Shown here piece by piece: positions 37,610 to 45,745 of a stretch of 64,000 nucleotides of DNA. Location of the stretch: contig UBXV01000006.1 in the NCBI GenBank assembly GCA_900469625.1, positions 62,001-126,000 of the forward strand, in the 5' to 3' direction. The stretch's first letter is position 1. Each line of letters starts with the position of its first letter. The DNA is from Hyphomicrobiales bacterium (GTDB lineage: Bacteria > Pseudomonadota > Alphaproteobacteria > Rhizobiales > Rhizobiaceae). A program made the position numbers and the translations under genes. The notes below the pieces were generated by a model that was not told the origin of the DNA, searched no databases, and worked only from the letters and a program-made list of their open reading frames with translations.

Positions 37610-40600
37610 TCAATCCTTGATCTCGAAAGTGACCATCTGCACACTGCTGGCCCCCTTGTCGGCCTGCGCCTTCTTGGCGAGATTGACTGCCAGTCCACGC
37701 GTCGGCGGCAGTTTTGATGCGGCGACATATTGGCGTGCCTTTTCCACCGTCAGCTTCTGATCCGCCAGCCCTCCGACCCGGCAGAAGGCCAGCATCGTCT
37801 CGGCGGGCGCGGCCGTATCGAAGGTCAACGTGCCGGTGCCGGGCTGCGGGATCAGCCGGCTTTCACCTGGCTGCAGCGTAGTGTTGCCGATCATCTCGTC
37901 GGGGATGACTTCGACATTGCCGTTCTCTTCCACATAAAGGATCTGCAGCTCACAGGCCTGGTTGGCGGTAAGTTCGAAGGAGAGCTGGTCGCCGACCTTC
38001 GCCGTGGTCGTCGGCACCTTCAGGGCAAGCTCGAGCTTGCCCTCACCCGCCACCTCCTGTTTTCGATAGTCCGGTACGGCCGCGGCCACGGATTGCGGCA
38101 TCTGTTCCGGTTGCGGCTCGGCGCCGGCAACATGGATGGCGGCAGTGTTGAGCGGGCGGCGCTGGAGGAGAGGCTGCAGCAACAGGGCATATTGCTGCTC
38201 CACCTCGTTGCGCGGCACCGTACCGCCAGCTTCAAGCGTCGTGACCCAATCGAGCCCCAGGCGCAGCACGTCGACATCGCTCACCCGCTTGACCGCTTCG
38301 GAAAATTGCTGTGGCGTCATGTCGAACTCAGCCGCCAGACCGTCGAAGTCGAGCTCGTCTTCATATTTGTCGGCGAAATAGGTGACGATTTCGGCGTCGC
38401 CGGGGGCGTGCTTGCTCTGCAGTCCGCCGTCCGGTGTCGCCTCGGTGGCACCGAGCTTCTGTAGCGCATCGACGAAGCGTTCACGATCCTTGCGATAGGC
38501 CTCGTCCAGCTCTTCCTGCTTGACGTACATCGCCAGCAGCACATCCTGCTGATCCTTGCTGAACAGTGTCGACGTGGCGATATGCTCGCGCAACTGATCG
38601 CGCTTCGACAGAATGCCGTCCGCATGGCAATCGAAGCACGAGCGGGCGTTGATGATTTCCACCCCTTTGCCGATCGGCCGCTGGCGGAACGAAACGATGG
38701 TCGTCGGGCCGACGTCGAGCTGCTTGCCGGCCGCCGTCGACAGATAATAGCCCTGCAGACCGTTGGGCAGCGAGAAGATCATCTCGCCGCCATCGTGCTC
38801 GAACGGCACCAGGCCGGCATCGAGCGCGCCCAATGCCTTGGGCCCATGGGGAAAACGTTTCAGTACCTGTTTGCCGGCATCGCCAGCGAAATCGTAGGAT
38901 TTCCAGTAGTAGCCGCCGAAGGGCATGTCGTGCCGCTCGAGCATGCGGTTGTGATCCGATACACCGGAGGAGCCATCGGCAAAGCCGGCGCGCAGGACGT
39001 TGCGGCGCCTGATGTTGTCGTCGACGTCGATCTTGAAGCGGGTTTCCAGTTCGTGGATCTGTGTCGGCAGCCTCATCAGCCGGTTGTAGATCTCGGGCCG
39101 CGCGCCGTTGCTCATGAACCAGTCGATCCGCATGATCGGCAGCTGCGTGCCCGTCTCGGTCGCGAGCGCCTGAAGCGACGGATCGCTCTTCGGATCGACG
39201 CCATAGAAGTAGCGCTTGGCGAGGAAATCATAGTCGGCGCTATCCCATTGCAGGTCGCGCAGATCGACCCGCACCAGCAGGCCGTTGGTGCCATCCACCT
39301 CCGCCGGCAGCGCAAGCGTCGGGCCATAGGAGAGAGAATTGAGCAGCTTCTTGAAGCCACCCGCCAGCACATCCATGCGCTTCATGAACGTCGCGTCGTC
39401 TTCGCAGCCCATCATGCCGTTGTACTGGTCGCGATAGGAGAAGTAGCGCATGTACGGCCGATCGAGCGCGCTCACCTTCGAGATGTCCTTGAGCGCCAGC
39501 GCGACGAACGCATCGTAGGTAAGGATCGGGCGGGATCGATCGGGCTTGGCGGCCGCCGCCTGCGGCAGGTCCTTGTCGTTCAGCGAATTGATCCAGTCTT
39601 CGAGCACCTTGACCTCAGCGTCGGTCGGGCGCTTGCCAAGCGGCATGCGGCCGCTGGTGACCGAGGTGAAGAGCCGCGATTTCGAAGCGTTGCCCGGCGT
39701 GACGAAATTGGCATCGGCAGCAATCGACGTCAGCTCACCTGCGGGATAGCTGCGTTGAGAGCTTTCGCCCGGACCATGGCAATTGCGGCAGTATTTACCG
39801 ATGAACGTATCTGCCTGCTGTGCCAGCGCGGCATTGTCGCCGGAAAGCGCCGTCGATGCCATGGCCTCCTTGCAGACCGCCGTGACCGACTGGGCCACCG
39901 GAGCCGGCGCCTTGATTTCGCGATCGGACAGAAACGCGTAGATCGCGCGCCGATCGTCGTCGTCGAGAACGGAGAGCCCCTTGGCGATCCGCCGCATGAC
40001 GGGATCGCTGATCGGAGCACCGGATAGCTTCTTGCCTTCGTCGATCAGGCCGCTGGTGAAAACGTCAGGCGTGGCAAGACCTGCCATCTTCGCCTTGCCG
40101 ATATCGGGTGCGACCGCACCGGTCAGCCCTTTTTCCCCCTGATAGGCGCGTTCCAGGTCGAGCCCATAGGTGGTCGTGCGCGGTGTGTGGCAATCGCCGC
40201 AGCCGCCAACGTTTTCGACCAGATAGCGACCGCGCTCCATCTGCGTCTCTTCGCGCGGCTGATAGGCAGGAACGGTGAAATTGCTGCGTTTCCAGAAGGT
40301 TATCGTCGTTTGTCGACTAAACGGAAAAGCGATCTCGTGTTCCTTCGAGGCGGCATCCGCCTGCGGCAGCGTCGCGACGTAGGCCTTGATGTCGAGCACG
40401 TCCTCGGGCTTCATCCCACCGTAGGAGGTGTAGGGCATGACCGGATAGAGATTGTTGCCGTCGCGATCGAGCCCGACCATCACGGCGTTCAGAAACTGGG
40501 CGTTGCTCCAGCCGCCGATGCCGTTGCCATGCGGCGAAATGTTCGGCGCATAGAACGTGCCGATCGCCGTGTTCATCTCCATCCCGCCGGACAAAAGTTC

Positions 40601-40837
40601 GGTTTGATCGCCGGAACCGTGGCAGGCGCCACAGCCGGCGGCGTTGAACATGTACTTGCCGTTCTCGACATTGGGCTTGTAGGTCGCGAAGGCGTCGTCG
40701 GCGAAGGCGTCGCGCGCCGATGCGGTGGCGGGACAGAGCATGGCGACGATGAGGCCGGCACCGAGCGCCAGGGCATGGCTCTTGCGGATGCCGGCGCCTC
40801 TGGAGACGCTTGCTCGCATTTCACGCAGACTGCGCAT
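37610..40837 (-). CDS. Large tetraheme c-type cytochrome with C-terminal DUF4384
   Basis: 1075 residues, with an N-terminal export signal (about residues 17-42, ending in PATASAR). Four CxxCH haem sites are seen: CGACH (69-73), CGDCH (213-217), CRNCH (350-354) and CFDCH (734-738). The first three sit in cytochrome-c-like domains of the kind found in alcohol-dehydrogenase cytochrome subunits and small c domains. Residues about 430-730 are unlike anything I recognise. Residues about 935-1025 look like DUF4384 (VGDQLSFELTANQACELQIL). It is expected in the periplasm. GGGAG lies eight bases before the ATG. Confidence 0.8.
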   Translation of the reverse strand: MRSLREMRASVSRGAGIRKSHALALGAGLIVAMLCPATASARDAFADDAFATYKPNVENGKYMFNAAGCGACHGSGDQTELLSGGMEMNTAIGTFYAPNISPHGNGIGGWSNAQFLNAVMVGLDRDGNNLYPVMPYTSYGGMKPEDVLDIKAYVATLPQADAASKEHEIAFPFSRQTTITFWKRSNFTVPAYQPREETQMERGRYLVENVGGCGDCHTPRTTTYGLDLERAYQGEKGLTGAVAPDIGKAKMAGLATPDVFTSGLIDEGKKLSGAPISDPVMRRIAKGLSVLDDDDRRAIYAFLSDREIKAPAPVAQSVTAVCKEAMASTALSGDNAALAQQADTFIGKYCRNCHGPGESSQRSYPAGELTSIAADANFVTPGNASKSRLFTSVTSGRMPLGKRPTDAEVKVLEDWINSLNDKDLPQAAAAKPDRSRPILTYDAFVALALKDISKVSALDRPYMRYFSYRDQYNGMMGCEDDATFMKRMDVLAGGFKKLLNSLSYGPTLALPAEVDGTNGLLVRVDLRDLQWDSADYDFLAKRYFYGVDPKSDPSLQALATETGTQLPIMRIDWFMSNGARPEIYNRLMRLPTQIHELETRFKIDVDDNIRRRNVLRAGFADGSSGVSDHNRMLERHDMPFGGYYWKSYDFAGDAGKQVLKRFPHGPKALGALDAGLVPFEHDGGEMIFSLPNGLQGYYLSTAAGKQLDVGPTTIVSFRQRPIGKGVEIINARSCFDCHADGILSKRDQLREHIATSTLFSKDQQDVLLAMYVKQEELDEAYRKDRERFVDALQKLGATEATPDGGLQSKHAPGDAEIVTYFADKYEDELDFDGLAAEFDMTPQQFSEAVKRVSDVDVLRLGLDWVTTLEAGGTVPRNEVEQQYALLLQPLLQRRPLNTAAIHVAGAEPQPEQMPQSVAAAVPDYRKQEVAGEGKLELALKVPTTTAKVGDQLSFELTANQACELQILYVEENGNVEVIPDEMIGNTTLQPGESRLIPQPGTGTLTFDTAAPAETMLAFCRVGGLADQKLTVEKARQYVAASKLPPTRGLAVNLAKKAQADKGASSVQMVTFEIKD

Positions 40838-40875
40838 GGCCGTACTCCCTCAATCCAAAAATTGACAATAAACTG

Positions 40876-42129
40876 CTATCGAAACTGAAACTGCTCAAAC
40901 TCGACGCGACGCGGCTTTTTTCCAAGCTCTTTCAAACCCTTGACGATCGCTTCCCGAAGCGGCGGCGGTCCGCAGAACCAAAGGTCGGCCTCAGCCGGAT
41001 CAATGAGGCTGCCCGCCGCCAGCTTGGCCGCGTCAAGCCGTCCGTCTATCGCCGAATCGTGCAGCACGAAGCTGAAGTTTCCGAGCTTTTCCGCCTGGGC
41101 CTCGAACGTATCAAGGCCGATCGCTTCCTTTCGGTCGCGCACGCAATAGACCATGTGGATGTCCTGGCCCTCGTCACCTTTCAGGTGCCGGGCCATGGCG
41201 AGAAATGGCGTCACGCCAATTCCGCCCGCAAGCCAGATCTGCTTGCTTGCCCCCCGGCGGTGATTGAACCGGCCATATCCACCCTCGAGCTTCAGTTCGT
41301 CGCCGACGGCGACACCTTCGCGCAGCGCCTGGGTATAATCGCCGAGCGGCTTGATGGCGAACCGCACCGTGCCATCGCCGTCGATGCCGGCGATGGTGAA
41401 GGGATGCGGCTCGCGCAGACCCGTCTTCAAGACGCGAAGGAAGCCGAACTGACCCGGCTTGGCCCGCAGCGCCCGCCGCTTCGGGCGCGCGGCAATCATC
41501 GTCGCGCCCTCATGCCTGACGACCTCGCACACCTCGTATCGGCGCGTCCTCAGCCAGGGCAAAAGCTGGGTGTAGGCGTAGCTGAGGATCCCGAGTGCGG
41601 CGAATGCGTTGAGATAGATCGCCAGCAAAGCCGTGCTGTCATAGGGGCGCTTGATGAACATCTGGTGGAACGCGACAAGGATGAAGAGCAGACCGATGAA
41701 GCGATGGGTGTAGCGCCACAGGTGGTAGGGTATCTCGATCCTGGTCTTCGGGATGATCTTTACGAGGCTCAGGACAAGCAGCGCCACCAGGGCGTAGAAG
41801 GCATATTTTCCGGCAGACGCCGCGAGTTGGTTCAGGCCGCTCGGAAACGACAGCCCCTTGAAATCAGGCGTCAGGAAATAATGGACGAGGATGAGCACCA
41901 GCACGCAGATGCCGATCCGGCGGTGAAGGTGATAGATGCGGTCGAGCCCGCCGAACAGCGGTTCGATCACGGGCGGGCGCGCCGCCATGAACTGCGCAAT
42001 CGCCATGCCGACGAAGGCCATCGAGGAAGCCATGAGCGAAAACGTGGTCGGTGCGTTGGTATGGCTGACCGCCGGGACGGCAAGCAGCCCCGCGAACACG
42101 ATCAGCGACCAGACCAGAAACGCACCCAC
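40876..42129 (-). CDS. NOX-type transmembrane NAD(P)H oxidase / ferric reductase-like protein
   Basis: 417 residues. About six membrane helices carry paired haem-b ligands: His69 and His83 in one helix (13 residues between) and His142 and His155 in another (12 between), the same spacings as eukaryotic NOX. The cytoplasmic dehydrogenase half has the FAD motif HPFTIAG (242-248), the NAD(P)H motif WLAGGIGVTPFLAM and FCGPPPLREA near the end. It should move electrons from NAD(P)H across the inner membrane to O2, iron or the periplasmic cytochrome encoded next. The start is a GTG at 42129; no better upstream start exists. It leads the operon. Confidence 0.83.
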   Translation of the reverse strand: MGAFLVWSLIVFAGLLAVPAVSHTNAPTTFSLMASSMAFVGMAIAQFMAARPPVIEPLFGGLDRIYHLHRRIGICVLVLILVHYFLTPDFKGLSFPSGLNQLAASAGKYAFYALVALLVLSLVKIIPKTRIEIPYHLWRYTHRFIGLLFILVAFHQMFIKRPYDSTALLAIYLNAFAALGILSYAYTQLLPWLRTRRYEVCEVVRHEGATMIAARPKRRALRAKPGQFGFLRVLKTGLREPHPFTIAGIDGDGTVRFAIKPLGDYTQALREGVAVGDELKLEGGYGRFNHRRGASKQIWLAGGIGVTPFLAMARHLKGDEGQDIHMVYCVRDRKEAIGLDTFEAQAEKLGNFSFVLHDSAIDGRLDAAKLAAGSLIDPAEADLWFCGPPPLREAIVKGLKELGKKPRRVEFEQFQFR

Positions 42130-42332
42130 CTTAGCCCAAGCCCCTCAGCGTCGATGTTCGACGTCCTTTTTAGAGGAGACTGACAAGCCGCCTCGGCTTC
42201 GTCAACACCCTTCAAGTCCGGAACGGTCGACGGTTCGATTTTATTCATGCCCTTGAAATCTGGAGCTTTTACCGACTTCAGGCTATCGACCTGCGGACGG
42301 TAATCCTTCCTGATTAGTGGCCATGGCTTCAT
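42102..42332 (-). CDS. Possible small upstream ORF (76 residues)
   Basis: A reading frame begins at ATG 42332 (MKPWPLIRKDYRP) and ends inside the NOX-like gene, overlapping its start by 28 bases. It contains two similar acidic-basic units, KAPDFKGMNKIE and TVPDLKGVDEAE, which suggest a real peptide, but there is no good ribosome binding site and codon use is less GC-biased than its neighbours. It may be a leader peptide coupling translation to the NOX-like gene, or chance. I do not recognise the sequence. Confidence 0.3.
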   Translation of the reverse strand: MKPWPLIRKDYRPQVDSLKSVKAPDFKGMNKIEPSTVPDLKGVDEAEAACQSPLKRTSNIDAEGLGLRWVRFWSGR

Positions 42333-42360
42333 TTGCCACGGAACCGAAATTGTGGCACGC

Positions 42361-42374
42361 TCTGATATATCAGA
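42361..42374. promoter_or_regulatory. Perfect 14-bp palindrome before the GntR gene
   Basis: TCTGATATATCAGA is a perfect palindrome lying 15 bases before the ATG of the GntR regulator gene, in the region between that gene and the divergent NOX-caspase operon. TGATATATCA-type dyads suit FadR-subfamily GntR proteins. It is probably an autoregulatory operator and might also control the divergent operon; both are inferences. Confidence 0.6.
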
Positions 42375-42389
42375 AACGACGAGTTGCCC

Positions 42390-43007
42390 ATGCCGGTCCA
42401 CTCCCAGGCCCACCTCGCCTATCTCGCCCTTGAGCGACTGATCGTGACGTTGAAGCTCGCGCCTGGCATGCTGCTGACGGAAAAACAGCTGATCGAGCTT
42501 GCCGGCCACGGCCGCACGCCGGTGCGCGAGGCGATCCAGAAGCTCGCCTGGCAGGAGTTGATAGAGGTACTGCCGCGTGTCGGCCTGCAGATTACGACGA
42601 TCGGGCCGGAGGATCGGGTGCATCTGATGCAGACCCGGCAGAGGCTGGAGCCGCTGGCCGCCGCCCTGGTGGCGGAACATGCCGACACCGATCAACGGCG
42701 CGCCATGGAGGACTGCGCCGCCGAGATGGGCCAATGCGCCGATGCGGATGATCTCGAACGCTTCCTCGTGTCAGACAAGGCCTTCGACGAACTGATGGAA
42801 GAAGCCTGCCCCAACAGGTTCCTGACGGCAGCCCTTGCCCCGTTGCAGACGCATGCTCGACGCATCTGGTTTGCCGGCGCTTCGGTCGAGCGGATGCGCG
42901 GGTCGGTCGAGCGCCATGTCACCGTGATCAATGCCATCGCCCGCGCCGACGCCGGGGGCGCGGCGGCGGCAATGTCATCGCTGATGACCTATCTGGAGCA
43001 GGATTAG
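42390..43007 (+). CDS. GntR family transcriptional regulator (FadR/FCD subfamily)
   Basis: 205 residues. An N-terminal winged helix (LALERLIVTLKLAPGMLLTE, then the recognition part GHGRTPVREAIQKLAWQELI) is followed by an all-helical FCD ligand-binding domain with RQRLEPLAAALVAEHA and a C-terminal ERHVTVINAIARADAGG containing the conserved metal-ligand His. It starts at ATG 42390; an in-frame TTG two codons upstream is less likely. Ligand unknown. It is divergent from the NOX operon and convergent with the CoA transferase gene. Confidence 0.9.
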   Translation: MPVHSQAHLAYLALERLIVTLKLAPGMLLTEKQLIELAGHGRTPVREAIQKLAWQELIEVLPRVGLQITTIGPEDRVHLMQTRQRLEPLAAALVAEHADTDQRRAMEDCAAEMGQCADADDLERFLVSDKAFDELMEEACPNRFLTAALAPLQTHARRIWFAGASVERMRGSVERHVTVINAIARADAGGAAAAMSSLMTYLEQD

Positions 43008-43011
43008 AGCG

Positions 43012-44514
43012 TCAGGCGTCAGGCAACATGCTACCCGTCTTCAGCCTGCGCACGTGCCAATCGAAGGCTTCCTCGAGGATATGCGGCGTCTGTCCCGCCC
43101 GCGTTGCAACCGCGCGCTTGAAGTAATCCGCCAACAGCTCGCGATAGGCCGGATGGCAACAGTTGCGGATGATGATCGGCGCGCGCTCGCGCGGCGCAAG
43201 CCCACGCAGGTCGGCGAGACCATGCTCCGTCACCAGAATATCGACGTCATGCTCGGTGTGATCCACATGGGCCACCATTGGCACGACCGAAGAGATGGCG
43301 CCGCCCTTGGCGACCGATTTGGCGACAAAGATCGACAGGAAGGCGTTGCGGGCAAAGTCGCCGGAGCCGCCGATGCCGTTCATCATGTCGGTGCCGCCGA
43401 CATGGGTCGAGTTGACGTTGCCGTAGATATCGAACTCGAGCGCGGTGTTGATGCCGATAACGCCCAGGCGTCGGATGATTTCCGGATGGTTGCTGACCTC
43501 CTGGGGCCGCAGGATGACCTTGTCCTTGTAGGCGGCGATATTGCGGAAGACACGGTCGGCCCAGGCGCTGCTGAGCGTCATCGATGCTGCCGAGGCAAAG
43601 CTCAGCTTGCCGGCTTCGAAGAGTTCGAACGTGCTGTCCTGCAACACCTCGCTATACATGCGCAGATCATGGAACGGGCTGTCGGCAAGTCCGCTCAGGA
43701 CTGAATTGGCGATGACGCCGATCCCCGCCTGCAGCGGGTTCAGCGTCATGTCGAGCCTGCCCTTGCGCACTTCGTCGGATAGAAAGCCGATGAGATGACC
43801 GGCGATCGCACTGGTTTCGGCATCCGGGGGCGAGATGCGCGCGGCGCTGTCCTGCTTTTCGGTGATGACGATTGCGGCGATCTTTTCCGGATCGATGGGG
43901 ATATAGGGCGAGCCGACGCGACTGTCGCAGGAAACGACCGGGATCGGCGTGCGCGACGGCCGTTTTGCCGGAATGTAGATGTCGTGCAGCCCTTCCAGTT
44001 CCGGACTGTGGCTGAGATTGAGCTCAACGATCACCTTTTTGGCAAGGATCGCGAAGCTTGCGGAATTGCCGACCGACGTCGAGGGCACGATGCCGCCGTC
44101 CTCGGTAATCGCCACCGCCTCGACGACCGCGTAATCGATCGGGCTGATCTGCCCGGTGCGAAGCTGCTCGACCGTTTCGGAGAGATGCTGGTCGATGAAC
44201 ATGACCTCGCCGCGATTGATGGCAGCGCGCAGAACGGGATCGGACTGGAACGGCAACCGCCGTGCGAGGACACCCGCCTCCGTCAGCATCTTGTCGATGT
44301 CGTGGCCAAGCGATGCCCCCGTCATCAATGTAATGCGGAATTTCTCGCTGGCCGCCCGTTGCGCCATTGCGAGCGGCACGGCTTTCGCGTCGCCGGCCTT
44401 GGTAAAGCCGCTCATGCCGATCGTCATGCCGTCCTTGATCAGCTTGGCCGCCTCATCCGGTGAAACGATCCGGTCATGCAACGACTTGCGGCGAATTCTG
44501 GTATCAAGGCTCAT
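43012..44514 (-). CDS. Acetyl-CoA hydrolase/succinate CoA transferase family protein
   Basis: 500 residues of the class I CoA-transferase family that includes succinate:acetate (AarC/Cat1) and succinate:propionate CoA transferases. Key parts are IGMSGFTKAGDAKAVPLAMA near the start and NTALEFDIYGNVNSTHVGGT, which holds the catalytic Glu, then SSVVPMVAHVDHTEHDVDIL. ATG at 44514 is seven bases after GGGAG. The exact donor and acceptor cannot be told; succinyl-CoA with acetate or propionate is most likely. The 271 bases upstream to fpr hold only the fpr terminator. Confidence 0.88.
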   Translation of the reverse strand: MSLDTRIRRKSLHDRIVSPDEAAKLIKDGMTIGMSGFTKAGDAKAVPLAMAQRAASEKFRITLMTGASLGHDIDKMLTEAGVLARRLPFQSDPVLRAAINRGEVMFIDQHLSETVEQLRTGQISPIDYAVVEAVAITEDGGIVPSTSVGNSASFAILAKKVIVELNLSHSPELEGLHDIYIPAKRPSRTPIPVVSCDSRVGSPYIPIDPEKIAAIVITEKQDSAARISPPDAETSAIAGHLIGFLSDEVRKGRLDMTLNPLQAGIGVIANSVLSGLADSPFHDLRMYSEVLQDSTFELFEAGKLSFASAASMTLSSAWADRVFRNIAAYKDKVILRPQEVSNHPEIIRRLGVIGINTALEFDIYGNVNSTHVGGTDMMNGIGGSGDFARNAFLSIFVAKSVAKGGAISSVVPMVAHVDHTEHDVDILVTEHGLADLRGLAPRERAPIIIRNCCHPAYRELLADYFKRAVATRAGQTPHILEEAFDWHVRRLKTGSMLPDA

Positions 44515-44723
44515 CAGCCACTCCCTGCAACGCCCTCGTCGCCGGCACAGGCCGGCCTGGACGCTTTCCTGGTGCGCTCGCTCCGCGCGTTTGCGGCTGA
44601 GCGACATGTCAAAATGCCGGGGAACGATAGTGCCTGCGCCGGGCGCCCGGTACGCTTATTGCTCAGGTCGGGGCTTCCTGAAACGCATAGCTCGCCCTTG
44701 CGAGCGACTGTCGCACAGATGCG

Positions 44724-44750
44724 AAAAAGGCGCATCCGACGATGCGCCTT
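44724..44750 (-). terminator. Rho-independent terminator of fpr
   Basis: A perfect 10-bp stem AAGGCGCATC/GATGCGCCTT with loop CGAC lies 36 bases downstream of the fpr stop on the minus strand, followed by TTTTT. Confidence 0.85.
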
Positions 44751-44785
44751 TGGAAGTACCGCTATAATATTTCGTTCTTCGGCAG

Positions 44786-45598
44786 TTAGCCGACGAAGGC
44801 ACGCTCGATCACGAACTCGGCCGGCTTGCTGTTGGAACCTTCCGTCAGACCGGCGGCCTCCAGGATTTCCTTGGTATCCTTCAGCATCGCGGTCGAGCCG
44901 CAGATCATGCCGCGGTCGATCGCCGGGTCGAGCGGCGGCAGGCCGAGGTCGGCAAAGAACTTGCCGTTGACCATCAGGTCGGTCACGCGGCCCTTGAACG
45001 GGTATTCCTCGCGCGTCACGGTCGCATAGTGACGAAGCTTGTCGCCGACGATCTCGTTCAGGAATTCGTGGTTGCGGATCTCGTCCACGAGATCGAAGCC
45101 GTATTTCAGCTCGGCGACGTCGCGGCAGGTGTGGGTGAGGATGACTTCCTCGAACTTCTCATAGGTCTCGGGATCGCGGATCAGGCTGGCAAAGGGCGCG
45201 ATGCCTGTCCCGGTCGAGAACATGTACAGGCGGCGTCCGGGCACAAGCGCATCCAGCACCAGCGTGCCGGTCGGCTTTTTGCGCATCAGCACCTTGTCGC
45301 CGGGCTTGATCGCCTGCAGGTGCGACGTCAGCGGGCCATCGGGAACCTTGATGGAGAAGAACTCGAGTTCTTCGTCCCAGGCCGGGCTTGCGATCGAATA
45401 GGCGCGGTAGACCGGCTTGTCGCCGACCATCAGGCCAATCATCGCAAACTCGCCGGAGCGGAAGCGGAATTCCGCGGGGCGGGTCATGCGGAAGCGGAAG
45501 AGCCGATCCGTGTAGTGGGTGACGCTTGTCACCGTCTCGACGAAGACACCTGCCGGTGCCTGGATCGCGAAATCTTCCGTTTTTGCCGGAGCATTCAT
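44786..45598 (-). CDS. fpr: Ferredoxin--NADP+ reductase
   Basis: 270 residues, bacterial FPR type. The FAD region contains FRFRSGEFAMIGLMVGDK and RAYSIASPAWDEELEFFSI, the NADP-binding part MFSTGTGIAPFASLIRDPET and, near the end, RGMICGSTAMLKDTKEIL. The C-terminus is AFVG. It moves electrons between NADPH and ferredoxin or flavodoxin. Placed just downstream of a ferredoxin-type siroheme reductase gene set, it may feed it. The start at 45598 is set by homology and an AGGA upstream; longer frames add no FPR sequence. Confidence 0.93.
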   Translation of the reverse strand: MNAPAKTEDFAIQAPAGVFVETVTSVTHYTDRLFRFRMTRPAEFRFRSGEFAMIGLMVGDKPVYRAYSIASPAWDEELEFFSIKVPDGPLTSHLQAIKPGDKVLMRKKPTGTLVLDALVPGRRLYMFSTGTGIAPFASLIRDPETYEKFEEVILTHTCRDVAELKYGFDLVDEIRNHEFLNEIVGDKLRHYATVTREEYPFKGRVTDLMVNGKFFADLGLPPLDPAIDRGMICGSTAMLKDTKEILEAAGLTEGSNSKPAEFVIERAFVG

Positions 45599-45745
45599 CG
45601 TGGCTACAGTCCTGTAAATGATGACCCTGTCTATCAACAATACGCGGATATTCCAAGCCGCGCTCGACGGGAAGGAATTCCCTTCCAAATATAGTCGCTT
45701 TCGCGCAATTCGGCGTGCTTCACACTGTCGCGGTCAACACGACCA

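Noticed and set aside
38582-40027. A 481-codon plus-strand frame opposite the tetraheme cytochrome gene
   Set aside because: The minus-strand frame has four haem motifs and a signal peptide. The plus-strand one has repeated Arg/Leu/Val noise only.
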